Positions 28,934 to 37,250 of a stretch of DNA of 64,000 nucleotides are shown here, one piece after another (the first letter of the stretch is position 1; every line of letters starts with the position of its first letter). The stretch lies in assembly GCA_046351395.1 (NCBI GenBank), contig JAXLYP010000027.1, positions 104,077 through 168,076 on the forward strand, in the 5' to 3' direction. The notes under the pieces were generated by a model that saw nothing but the letters and a program-made list of their open reading frames with translations, was not told the DNA's origin and searched no databases. The DNA is from CAYYKK01 sp046351395. GTDB lineage: Bacteria > Myxococcota_A > Polyangia > Polyangiales > Polyangiaceae. Both the position numbers and the translations under genes were made by a program.

Positions 28934-31405
28934 ATGCGCGTGAAGGCCGAATCCGTCGATGGTGCGCGCTCCGCGGCGCTGCTCGTCGCGCCCGTCCTCA
29001 CCTCGCGGCGGCCTCCCCAGCCCGACCTCGCGATCGTCGTGAAAGGGTCCTACCGGATCGTGCCCGACGGAGTGCTCGAGCCCATCGAGGAGATCGTCGA
29101 GGGGCACCCGCTCCGCGGAGAGATCCTCGAGGACGAGGACGACGAGCTCTCCCCCGCGATCTACGGAGGAGATCTCGCGGAGCTGAAGCTCCAGGGCGAG
29201 CTCCTCGTCTCCGGGCACGCCTACGCGCCCGGCGCAAAGCCCGTGACCGAGCTGCCCATTCAGGTGCGCCTCGGTCCCCTCAGCAAGTCGCTCCGCGTGG
29301 TGGGCCAGCGCGTCTGGACGTCGGGGCTCCTGAGGTCGCACTCGGATCCGCTCCCGTTCGCGAAGATGGCGCTCACGTGGGCGAACGCGTTCGGGGGCCC
29401 GGGGTACGACGACAACCCCGCGGGCCGCGGGATCGCGGACGGCGAGCTCCCGACGATCGAGAGCGCGAGCGAGCCCCTCGCGAGCCGCTCCGATCGCCCG
29501 AGGCCCGCGAGCCTCGGCCCCATCAGCTCGCGTTGGCGCGCGCGCGCTTCGAAGGTGGGAAAGGAGTACGGCGCGAAATGGAAGGCCGAGCGCAAGCCCT
29601 TCCGCTCCGAGGATTTCGACTGGACCCACTTCCAGTCCGCCCCCGCGGATCAGCGCGTCGAGGGCTTCTTCTCGGGCGACGAAGAGCTCACGCTCACGAA
29701 CCTGCACCCCACGATCCCCGTGCTGTCGACGCGCCTGCCGAGCCGCCGCGTCCGCGCCTTCGTGAAGGACTCCCCCGCGCCGGGCGCGAGCGCCGGGGCC
29801 TCGATTCGAGAGGCCGCGATGCGCCTCGACACCGTGTTCGTCGACACCGATCGCGCGCTCGTCGCGCTCACGTGGCGCGGTCACGTGAACGTGCGCGAGA
29901 CCGATCTCGCGGACGTCGTCACGCTCTTCGTCGTCGACGAGCCCATGTCGCAGCCGCCGCGCCCCGCGGCGGACTACCACGCGCGGATCGCGGCCTTCGA
30001 GGCGGATCCCGCGGGCCTCCGCGAGGCGGTGCCGCCCGAGCTCCGCGACGCGTTCTTCGGCGAGGTGAAGCGCGAGGGGACGCCCGACGCGAACCCCGTG
30101 GTCGCGCTGCTCGACAAGAAGCTCGGCGCGTCGATGGGCGAGCATCGGCCCGCCATCAAGAAGGGCCTCGACGAGGCGCTCGCGCACGAGGGCGTCCGCG
30201 AGAAGGCGATCGAGGCGCTCACCAAGATCGACGAGGCCGAAGGCGATCAGCCGCCGTTCCCGCCCGCGCGCAAGGCCGGCACCTTCCCCGAGATGCACCT
30301 CCCGCGGGCCATGCGGCGCGTGCAGGACCAGGCGAAGGAGATCCGCGCCCGCATCGAGGCGGCGTCCCCTCCGGGGGCGGCACCGACCGAGAAGTCGACG
30401 CTCTCTCCCGCGCAGCAGCGGCAGCTCGAGGCGCTCGAGGCGGTGCCCCACGACCCGAAGTGGAGGACGTTCGATCCCGAGTACACCCCACCCGACGGGC
30501 CGATCTCGACGGAGGAGCCCGGCCCCGGCCGCGACCTCCGCGAGCAGGACCTCACGGGCCGCGATCTCGAGGGCGCCGATCTCTCGGGGGCGGATCTCCG
30601 CCAAGCGGTGCTCACCCGCGCGAACCTCCGCGGCGCGAACCTCCGCGGCGCGAACCTCCGCGGCGCGATCCTGTTCCGCGCGGATCTCACCGGCGCGGAT
30701 CTGCGCGGCGCGAACCTCACGCGCACGAACGCCGTCCGCGCTGTCCTCGTCGGCGCCGATCTCTCGAAGGCGGCGGTGGAGCAGGTCTTCTTCGAACGAG
30801 CGGATCTCTCGCGCGCGAAGCTCCTCGGCGTCCGCGGAGAGTACGCGATGTTCATGGAAGCGAACCTCTCCGGTGCGGATCTCTCCGAGGCTTGGCTGCC
30901 CCACGCGGACTTCACCGCGAGCCGGCTCGACGGCGCGAAGCTCTGTCGCGCGACGCTCTCGAAGTCCGCGTTCGCGGACGCCTCGGCGGCGAGCGTCGAC
31001 CTCCGGGACGCCGAGGCGCACGGATCCGGCTTCGGGCGCGCGAACCTCGAGCGCGCGCGGCTCTCTGGCCTCCGGGCCGAGAAGGCGTTCTTCATGGGCG
31101 CGAAGCTCGACCACGCGGACGCGCGGCTCGGCGTGTTCGTCGGGAGCCACTTCACGGAGGCGAGCGCGAAGCACGCGAACTTCTACGGCGCGAACCTGCG
31201 CGAGACCCGGTTCTATCGGGCCGCGCTCGACGACGCGCGCTTCGATCGCGCGAACCTCTTCGCGATCGACCTCTGCAAGGCGCGCCTCGATCGCGCCCGC
31301 TTCGTGGGCGCGAGCCTGTACGACGCCCGCCTCCTCGGCGCGGCGGGCAAAGACGCCGACTTCACCGACGCGATCCTGCATCGCTCGACCCTGGTGCGCG
31401 GATGA
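28934..31405 (+). CDS. DUF2169 - pentapeptide-repeat fusion protein (cassette 1)
   Basis: 823 residues. DUF2169 (about 15-340) shows LAIVVKGSYRI, VSGHAYAPGAK, NAFGGPGYDDNPAGRG, DWTHFQSAPADQR and MRLDTVFVDTDRALVALTWRGHV. A helical Glu/Lys/Ala-rich linker (about 345-520) leads to about 55 pentapeptide units (A(D/N)LxG type, 535-820) forming a right-handed quadrilateral beta-helix. DUF2169 is a T6SS cluster family suggested to chaperone or adapt effectors to VgrG/PAAR; pentapeptide partners are frequent. The stop overlaps the next ATG (ATGA). First gene of a four-gene cassette. Confidence 0.9.
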   Translation: MRVKAESVDGARSAALLVAPVLTSRRPPQPDLAIVVKGSYRIVPDGVLEPIEEIVEGHPLRGEILEDEDDELSPAIYGGDLAELKLQGELLVSGHAYAPGAKPVTELPIQVRLGPLSKSLRVVGQRVWTSGLLRSHSDPLPFAKMALTWANAFGGPGYDDNPAGRGIADGELPTIESASEPLASRSDRPRPASLGPISSRWRARASKVGKEYGAKWKAERKPFRSEDFDWTHFQSAPADQRVEGFFSGDEELTLTNLHPTIPVLSTRLPSRRVRAFVKDSPAPGASAGASIREAAMRLDTVFVDTDRALVALTWRGHVNVRETDLADVVTLFVVDEPMSQPPRPAADYHARIAAFEADPAGLREAVPPELRDAFFGEVKREGTPDANPVVALLDKKLGASMGEHRPAIKKGLDEALAHEGVREKAIEALTKIDEAEGDQPPFPPARKAGTFPEMHLPRAMRRVQDQAKEIRARIEAASPPGAAPTEKSTLSPAQQRQLEALEAVPHDPKWRTFDPEYTPPDGPISTEEPGPGRDLREQDLTGRDLEGADLSGADLRQAVLTRANLRGANLRGANLRGAILFRADLTGADLRGANLTRTNAVRAVLVGADLSKAAVEQVFFERADLSRAKLLGVRGEYAMFMEANLSGADLSEAWLPHADFTASRLDGAKLCRATLSKSAFADASAASVDLRDAEAHGSGFGRANLERARLSGLRAEKAFFMGAKLDHADARLGVFVGSHFTEASAKHANFYGANLRETRFYRAALDDARFDRANLFAIDLCKARLDRARFVGASLYDARLLGAAGKDADFTDAILHRSTLVRG

Positions 31406-33162
31406 CCCCGGACGAGTTCTGCGCGAAGGCGCGCGCGGGCGAGCGGATGGACGCGATCCCGATCCAGGGGATCGATCTCGCGGGGCGCGATCTCGCCGGC
31501 GCGGATCTCTCCGGGGTGAAGCTCGCGCTCGTGGATCTCCGCGGCGCCAACCTCGCGGGCGCGAACCTCGCGGGCGCGGGCCTCGTCCAGTGCGACCTCG
31601 CGGGCGCGAACCTCGCGGGCGCCCATCTCGGAGGTTCGATCGCGGGCCTCTCGAACTTCTCCGGCGCGGACCTGACCGGGGCGCGCCTCGTCGAGTGCAA
31701 ATGGATGGGCTGCGATCTGACGGGCGCCACGCTCCGCAACGCGGACGCGGAGCGCGGCGCGCTCGCTCGCTCCCGCGGCGCGGGGGCCGACTTCGGCGGG
31801 GCGAACCTCACGGAGGCGCGGCTCGACGGCTCGACGCTCGACCTCGCCCGCTTCGACGGGGCGACGTGCGACCGGGCGACGCTCTCCATCGGCCGCTTCG
31901 TCCGCGCGTCGTTCGAGGGCGCCTCGCTCGCGCGCACGATCTTCGTGGGCGCCGATCTCCGAGGCGCGAAGCTCGCCGGCGCGAAGGTGGACGCGTGCGC
32001 GTTCGCGCGGGCCGATCTGCGTGGCGCGGAGCTCCCGAAGACCCTCGCGCGCTGCCGGTTCGATCAGGCGCGCCTGTCGGCGCGCGACCCCGCGCCCGAG
32101 GAAGCCTCGTTCGCGAACCTCCACGCGGGCGACGCCCCGGACGTGGACGTCCCGGCGCGCGCGTCCCTCGCGGGCGCGGATCTGCGCGCCGCGAGCCTCA
32201 CGGGCGTGTGCCTCGCGGACGCGGATCTCTCGGGGGCGAACCTCGAGTTCGCGCTGCTCGTCGGCTGCGATCTCGCGGGCGCCTCCGTGCGCGGCGCGCG
32301 CCTCGCGCGCACGATCCTCTCGGGCGCGGATCTCCGCGGCGTGGATCTGTCCGGGGCCGATCTCGACATGACCACGCTGAGCGGCGCGAACCTCGCCGGG
32401 GTGAAGCTCGAAGGCGCGCGCCTCGAGATGACGAACCTTTCGAACGCCGATCTCACGGGCGCCGATCTCACCGCCGCGAGGCTCCGCTGCGCGGACGTCA
32501 CCGGCGCGAAGCTCGACGGGGTCGTGCTCACGCGCGCGAACCTCGAGCGCGTCGACTTCATCGAGATCGACGCGCGCGCGCTCCCGCTGAAGGGCCTGCG
32601 CCTCGTGCGCTGTTCCTTCAAGCGGAGCGATCTCTCGGGCATGGACCTCCGCGGTGCGGACCTCGACACCGCGGATTTCACCGAGGCGAACCTCGGATCC
32701 GCGCGCCTCTCCGGGTGCCGCCTCGGCCCCGCGAACTTCAGCGGCGCGAAGCTCGAGCGCGCCGATCTCTCCGACGTGTCCGGCAAGGGCGCGTTCTTCG
32801 GCGGCGCGAAGCTCGGCGGCGCGAAGCTCACGGGCGCGGCCCTCCGGAAGGCAACGTTCATCGACGCGGACGCGCGGACCGCGGATTTCTCGGGCGCCGA
32901 TCTCCGCGAGTCGCAGCTCATGAAGATGAACGCGTCGAGCGCGAACTTCGCCGGAGCGCGCATGGATTTCGCGGACGCGTCGCACGCGGATCTCTCGAAC
33001 GCGGATCTCTCGAGGGCGAGCCTCTTCACCGCCACGTTCCACCACGTGAAGGACGACGGCGCCGTCTACCACGGCGCGAACACGCGCGCGCTCAAGCGCA
33101 CGGACGTCGAGCGGCTCGAGGCGGAGGCGTGGATGCCCCCGCCTCGACCGGACGACGCGTGA
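31402..33162 (+). CDS. Stand-alone pentapeptide-repeat protein (cassette 1)
   Basis: 586 residues, almost entirely pentapeptide repeats (A-D/N-L-x-x), opening with MTPDEFCAKARAGERMDAIP and then GIDLAGRDLAGADLSG. The repeat is interrupted once around residues 227-255 (DPAPEEASFANLHAGDAPD), giving two beta-helix halves. A short charged C-terminal tail follows. No enzyme motif. The ATG overlaps the previous stop by 4 nt, so production is coupled to the DUF2169 fusion; the two repeat helices may assemble together. Cytosolic or injected cargo is not distinguishable. Confidence 0.88.
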   Translation: MTPDEFCAKARAGERMDAIPIQGIDLAGRDLAGADLSGVKLALVDLRGANLAGANLAGAGLVQCDLAGANLAGAHLGGSIAGLSNFSGADLTGARLVECKWMGCDLTGATLRNADAERGALARSRGAGADFGGANLTEARLDGSTLDLARFDGATCDRATLSIGRFVRASFEGASLARTIFVGADLRGAKLAGAKVDACAFARADLRGAELPKTLARCRFDQARLSARDPAPEEASFANLHAGDAPDVDVPARASLAGADLRAASLTGVCLADADLSGANLEFALLVGCDLAGASVRGARLARTILSGADLRGVDLSGADLDMTTLSGANLAGVKLEGARLEMTNLSNADLTGADLTAARLRCADVTGAKLDGVVLTRANLERVDFIEIDARALPLKGLRLVRCSFKRSDLSGMDLRGADLDTADFTEANLGSARLSGCRLGPANFSGAKLERADLSDVSGKGAFFGGAKLGGAKLTGAALRKATFIDADARTADFSGADLRESQLMKMNASSANFAGARMDFADASHADLSNADLSRASLFTATFHHVKDDGAVYHGANTRALKRTDVERLEAEAWMPPPRPDDA

Positions 33163-33187
33163 CGCCGACCCACCCCACGGAGGACCC

Positions 33188-33754
33188 ATGACCGTCACCG
33201 CCCTCTTCACCGAAGCCCCCACCGACCTCTCCGAGCGCGCGCGACGCGCGGTGTCGGTCGGGCCCGCCGTGATCACGCGCGCCACGCCGGGGGCCCTCGC
33301 GGCGCAGCGCGCGGGCGCCCGCGAGGTCGACGCGGCGCTCGCGGTGGCATTCACGTACGAGCCCGCCGTCGGGGACGAGGTGCTCCTCATCGAGGACGGC
33401 GAGGGCAAGGCCTGGGTCATCGGCGTGCTGCGATCCACGGGGCGCGGCGTCGTCTCGTTCCCCGGGGATCTGTCGGTGCGCGCGGAGAACGGGAAGCTCA
33501 CGCTGAGCGGGGATCGCGGCGTCGCCATCGAGTCGCCCGACGTCGAGATCCGGGCGAGCAAGCTCCGCACGTTCGCGGGCGCGGTGCTCCAGCACGTCGA
33601 GTCGCTGAGCCAGCGCGTGCGCGAGCTCTACACGCTCCACGCGGGCAACGCGCAGACGATCGTCGAGGAGACCGCGCTCACGCAGGCACGGCGCGCGAAG
33701 ATCGTCACGGAGGAGAACGTGTCGATCAACGGCCGCGAGATCCACCTGGGCTGA
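33188..33754 (+). CDS. DUF3540 T6SS-associated protein (cassette 1)
   Basis: 188 residues. An N-terminal OB-like part (FTYEPAVGDEVLLIEDGEGKAWVIGVL) is followed by a strand-rich spike-like part (LSVRAENGKLTLSGDRGVAIESPDVEIRASKL) and a helical end, ending VSINGREIHLG. This is the DUF3540 architecture, a small gp5/VgrG-spike-like family found beside DUF4150 and DUF2169 genes. GGAGG lies 6 nt before the ATG. Probably a structural mimic of the VgrG OB/needle module; cassette 1 has no VgrG of its own on this strand. Confidence 0.8.
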   Translation: MTVTALFTEAPTDLSERARRAVSVGPAVITRATPGALAAQRAGAREVDAALAVAFTYEPAVGDEVLLIEDGEGKAWVIGVLRSTGRGVVSFPGDLSVRAENGKLTLSGDRGVAIESPDVEIRASKLRTFAGAVLQHVESLSQRVRELYTLHAGNAQTIVEETALTQARRAKIVTEENVSINGREIHLG

Positions 33755-33756
33755 TC

Positions 33757-34674
33757 ATGCTGAGCGCCTCCACCCGCACGAGCGGCCAAGCGATCGCGGC
33801 CCCGGACACTTGCCTGACGCCGACGGGCACGGGCGCCGACGCGCCCATCCCGTACGTGAACACGGCGAGCCACTCGCAGGCTGTCGCGTTCTCGACGACC
33901 GTCATGATCGAGAACGGCAACGCGCTCACCCAGGCGTCCTCCGTTCCGTCGACGTCCGGGGACGAGGCCGGGACCGATCACCCGGTCACGCGCCAAGAGG
34001 CGCGGTACACGATGGGCAACCCCGTCGTCTTCATCGAGCAGATGCCCGCGATCACGCTGACGTCCCTCTCCACCGGCAACGCGATGAACGCATCGTCCGG
34101 AGCGGTCGCGAGCCCGAGCGCGGCGACGGTGTATTTCACGAAGGCCGGGGAGCGAGCGCCCGGCGCGCCCCTGTCGATGCGCGATCTCCGCGCGCTCGGC
34201 GCCATCGCGCGCGGAGGCGAGGACGCCGTGTCGTGGGACGGCGAGACGCTGCGCGTCGCCGTGTTCACGAGCGACGTGGGCGCGCTCGTCCACCGCGCGC
34301 TCTCCGGACTCCCCGTGGACCGGCTCCTCCAGATCGACCTCCGCGGGAACCCCGGCGGGGACCTCGATGCGGCGCTCGATCTCGCGAGCGCGTTCGTCGG
34401 AGAGGGGCACGTCCTAGGGACCCTCGTCGACGCCGACGGCGACGCCACCGAGCGGCGCTCTCGGGGACCCGCGCTCTACGTGAACCCGCTCGAGCTCATC
34501 GTGGATCACACCACCGCGTCCGCCGCCGAGGTCTTCGTCTCGGCCCTCGTCGCGCTCGGTCGCGCGCGCGTGATCGGCGGGCCGACCTACGGCAAGTCGA
34601 TCGTCCAGCGGGTCGTCGCGGGCGCGGACGGGCTCGCGCGCTACGAGACCATCGCGATGTGGACCGACCGGTAG
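33757..34674 (+). CDS. DUF4150 PAAR-like tip fused to an S41-type Ser/Lys protease domain
   Basis: 305 residues. The first ~130 are DUF4150/PAAR-like (DTCLTPTG...PIPYVNTASHSQAV, STSGDEAGTDHPVTRQEARYTMGNPVVF). The rest matches the core of tail-specific proteases: DLRGNPGGDLDAALDLASAF (194-213), then HTTASAAEVFVSAL with Ser255 and PTYGKSIVQ with Lys280. The Ser-to-Lys distance of 25 residues equals that of E. coli Prc and CtpA catalytic dyads (established knowledge). The PDZ domain is absent. Reads as a T6SS tip carrying a covalently attached protease effector. Two bp after the DUF3540 gene; no immunity gene follows. Confidence 0.82.
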   Translation: MLSASTRTSGQAIAAPDTCLTPTGTGADAPIPYVNTASHSQAVAFSTTVMIENGNALTQASSVPSTSGDEAGTDHPVTRQEARYTMGNPVVFIEQMPAITLTSLSTGNAMNASSGAVASPSAATVYFTKAGERAPGAPLSMRDLRALGAIARGGEDAVSWDGETLRVAVFTSDVGALVHRALSGLPVDRLLQIDLRGNPGGDLDAALDLASAFVGEGHVLGTLVDADGDATERRSRGPALYVNPLELIVDHTTASAAEVFVSALVALGRARVIGGPTYGKSIVQRVVAGADGLARYETIAMWTDR

Positions 34675-34687
34675 ACGCGCGGCGAAC

Positions 34688-34726
34688 TCCTCCTCGAACC
34701 GCTTCGCAGCGGATTTCGGAGGAGGA
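34688..34726 (+). terminator. Hairpin after cassette 1, possible terminator
   Basis: TCCTCCTC at 34688-34695 pairs with GAGGAGGA at 34719-34726, with an inner CCGC/GCGG stem and a short loop. No T-run follows, which is common in high-GC genomes. Confidence 0.4.
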
Positions 34727-34767
34727 CCGCCGCCGAGCGGAGCCTTCGGCGCGTTCATCGAATTCCC

Positions 34768-34970
34768 GAGCGCGCCGACGGCGCGCGATCTGCCGCGGCT
34801 CCGTCCGCGGAAGTCAATGAGCGCGCCGAAGGCGCTCGATTTCGCCGCGGCTCCGGCCGCGGAATTCAATGAGCGCGCCGAAGGCGCTCGATTCCGCCGC
34901 GGCTCCGGCCGCGGAATTCAATGAGCGCGCCGAAGGCGCTCGATTCCGCCGCGGCTCCGGCCGCGGATTG
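34768..34970 (+). repeat. Tandem array of 51-52 bp REP-like units (four copies)
   Basis: Units lie at 34768-34818 (diverged), 34819-34870, 34871-34922 and 34923-34970 (3' end cut). Each has two palindromic parts, GAGCGCGCCGAAGGCGCTC and CCGCGGCTCCGGCCGCGG, joined by CGATT. The middle copies are almost identical. Open frames starting inside the array (for example the ATG at 34869) are read-through of repeat sequence. Confidence 0.85.
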
Positions 34971-35027
34971 TGCAGCGAAGTCGCTCAACGTCATCTTGAC
35001 CGAGCGGCCCGAGGGCTGGGAGCCTCG

Positions 35028-37250
35028 GTGTCGGTGGCGGATCCCGCACTGCCGACGACCGACTCCCCCGAGCCGCCGCCTCGTCGAAGCGCGGCGATCC
35101 CGGCGGTCACGCGATCGCCGTTCCTCGCGTTCACGCTGCCTTGGCAGCGCGACGCGGGCCGCGACGTGCGCGCGGTCATCGTGAAGGGGACGTTCGATCT
35201 CGTGCCCGGAGGGCCGGCGACGCTCCGCCGCGAGGGCGACGTCCCGAGCGGCGACGTACAGAGCTCGGACCACCCCGAGAGCACGCTGCTCTACCCGTCC
35301 GACTTCGCGATCTTCAAGCCGCGCGCGGACGTACTCCTCGTGGGGCACGCGTACGCTCCGCGCGCTGGCGCGACGATCGCGGAGGTGGGGTTTCGGTTCG
35401 GGCCGAAGAGCGGTGCCTCGGCGCGAAAGGGCTTCGCGCGGCGCCTCGCGGTCTTCGGGGATCGGCGCTGGCAGCGCGCGCTCGTCCGCGTGAGCCCGGG
35501 CGCTCCATCCGCCTTCAAGTCGATCCCGATGCTCTACGAGAACGCGTACGGCGGGCCCGGGCACGCGCGGAACCCCGTCGGCCTCGGACGCGCCGACGAC
35601 CGACTGCCGAACCTCGAGCTCGTCGACGAGATCATCGGCTCACCGGACGACGCGCCCGATCCCGCGTGCTTCGCGGGGGTTCCGCCGTCTTGGTTTGCAC
35701 GGCGCGCGAGGCTCGGCACCTACGACGCCGCGTGGCAGAGCGCGCGCTGGCCGTATTTCCCGGCGGACTTCGATTGGAGCTACTTCCAGTCCGCTCCCGC
35801 GTCGCAGCAGCTCGAATCGATCGCCGGGGACGAGGCGTTCGAGATCGTCGGGATGCACCCCACGCTTCCGGTCCTCGGTGGATCGCTCGGCGGCGTCGCC
35901 CCCCGGTGCTTCGCGCAGCGCTCGCGCGCCGGCGGCGGGGCGTTCCAGGAGATCCTTCTCCGCATCGACACCGTCGTGTTCGACCCCGACGCGATGAAGA
36001 TCAACGTCGTCTGGCGCGGCCTGTTGGACGTTCGCGACGACGACGCGTCCTGCGTCGCCGGGCTCTTCGTCCTCCAGCACGACCTCGCCGCCGAGCCCCT
36101 CGGGCTCGAGGCCGCGCGCGCGCTCCACCGCGCGGAGCTCGCCCCGGTCCCGCCCATCGTCGATGATCCTGACGAGCCCGACGCGCCTCGCGAGACGATC
36201 TTGTCCCTCGAGGAGGCACGCCTCCGCGCGCGCCTCGACGCCGGCGGGATCCCCAAGGCGAGCGGCGCGCCCATCGCGGAGCCGGCCCCGCCCCCGCCGA
36301 CCGAGACCGCCGCGCCCGCGGATCACGCGCACCCGCGTCGCGTCGATCTGCTCCGGCGCCTCCGCGAGAACGAGCCCCTCGCCTCGCTCGATCTCTCGGG
36401 GCTGGATCTCGCCGACGTCGACTTCAGCGGCCGCAGCCTCACGGGCGCGAACCTCATCGGCGCGCGCCTTTGTCGCGCGCGCTTCCTGGGGAGCGCGCTC
36501 ACGGGCGCGAACCTCGGCGGAGCGGATCTCACGGACGCGGTGCTCGAGGGGGCGGACCTGTCGGGCGCGGATCTCACCGCGGTCCTCCTCGAGGGCGCGA
36601 GCCTCGATCGAGCGAAGCTCGGTCTCACCGTGCTCGAGGGCGCGAGGGGCGCTCGCGCGAGCTTCCGCGGCGCGGAGGGGCTCCGCGCGAGCTTCGCGGG
36701 CGGAGCGTGGACGGGCGCGCGCTTCGACGGCGCGAAGCTTCCGTTCGCGGACTTCACCGCCGCGAACCTCGATGGTGCGGTGCTCGACGGCGCGACCCTC
36801 CCGGACGTTCGCCTCTACGGCGCGCGAGGCCCCCGCGCGTCCCTCCGTCGGTGCGACCTCAAAGGCGCGCGCGCCGACGAGGCGTTCTTCCCGGAGGGCG
36901 CGTTCGACGAGGCGGACGCGACGCGCTCGATCTGGGACTCCGCGGGCCTCGAGGGCGCGAGCTTCCGACAGGCGAAGCTCGAGGCCGCGAGCTTCTGCCG
37001 AGCGAGCTGTGACGACGCGATCTTCACCTCCGCCGATCTCCGCGCCGGGCGCCTCGCCCGAACGAAGCTTCGACGCGCGGAGATGCAGAAGGCGAACCTC
37101 ATGGAGGCGCTCCTCGAGAGCGCCGACCTCGACGGCGCGGACCTCCGTGGAGCGAACCTCCACGGCGCGGAGACGTGGAAGGCGAACGTGCGCGGGGCGA
37201 AGCTCGAGCTCGCGATCCTGACCCAGTGCAAGCTCGGAGGGGCGACGTGA
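35028..37250 (+). CDS. DUF2169 - pentapeptide-repeat fusion protein (cassette 2)
   Basis: 740 residues from the GTG at 35028, chosen because GGGAG lies 5 nt upstream and longer frames begin inside the repeat array. DUF2169 (about 25-370): DVRAVIVKGTFDLVPGG, LVGHAYAPRAG, YENAYGGPGHARNPVGLG, DWSYFQSAPASQQ and LLRIDTVVFDPDAMKINVVWRG. A Pro-rich hinge (about 385-440) leads to pentapeptide repeats (about 455-740). Same architecture as the cassette 1 fusion. The stop overlaps the next start (GTGA), so translation is coupled. Confidence 0.88.
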   Translation: MSVADPALPTTDSPEPPPRRSAAIPAVTRSPFLAFTLPWQRDAGRDVRAVIVKGTFDLVPGGPATLRREGDVPSGDVQSSDHPESTLLYPSDFAIFKPRADVLLVGHAYAPRAGATIAEVGFRFGPKSGASARKGFARRLAVFGDRRWQRALVRVSPGAPSAFKSIPMLYENAYGGPGHARNPVGLGRADDRLPNLELVDEIIGSPDDAPDPACFAGVPPSWFARRARLGTYDAAWQSARWPYFPADFDWSYFQSAPASQQLESIAGDEAFEIVGMHPTLPVLGGSLGGVAPRCFAQRSRAGGGAFQEILLRIDTVVFDPDAMKINVVWRGLLDVRDDDASCVAGLFVLQHDLAAEPLGLEAARALHRAELAPVPPIVDDPDEPDAPRETILSLEEARLRARLDAGGIPKASGAPIAEPAPPPPTETAAPADHAHPRRVDLLRRLRENEPLASLDLSGLDLADVDFSGRSLTGANLIGARLCRARFLGSALTGANLGGADLTDAVLEGADLSGADLTAVLLEGASLDRAKLGLTVLEGARGARASFRGAEGLRASFAGGAWTGARFDGAKLPFADFTAANLDGAVLDGATLPDVRLYGARGPRASLRRCDLKGARADEAFFPEGAFDEADATRSIWDSAGLEGASFRQAKLEAASFCRASCDDAIFTSADLRAGRLARTKLRRAEMQKANLMEALLESADLDGADLRGANLHGAETWKANVRGAKLELAILTQCKLGGAT

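Larger units (their letters stand above)
34675..35027. other. Intergenic region: hairpin followed by REP-like tandem array
   Basis: 353 bp. It begins with an inverted repeat (34688-34726), then carries four 51-52 bp units (34768-34970). The last ~57 bp hold the likely leader of the next gene with GGGAG before the GTG at 35028. Confidence 0.6.

Noticed and set aside
34768..34970. CRISPR array
   Set aside because: Units are contiguous without unique spacers and contain internal palindromes; no cas genes nearby.
34869..35027. N-terminal extension of the cassette 2 DUF2169 protein starting in the repeat array
   Set aside because: The extension is translated REP-like repeat; a GTG with a good ribosome-binding site lies at 35028 right before the conserved part.
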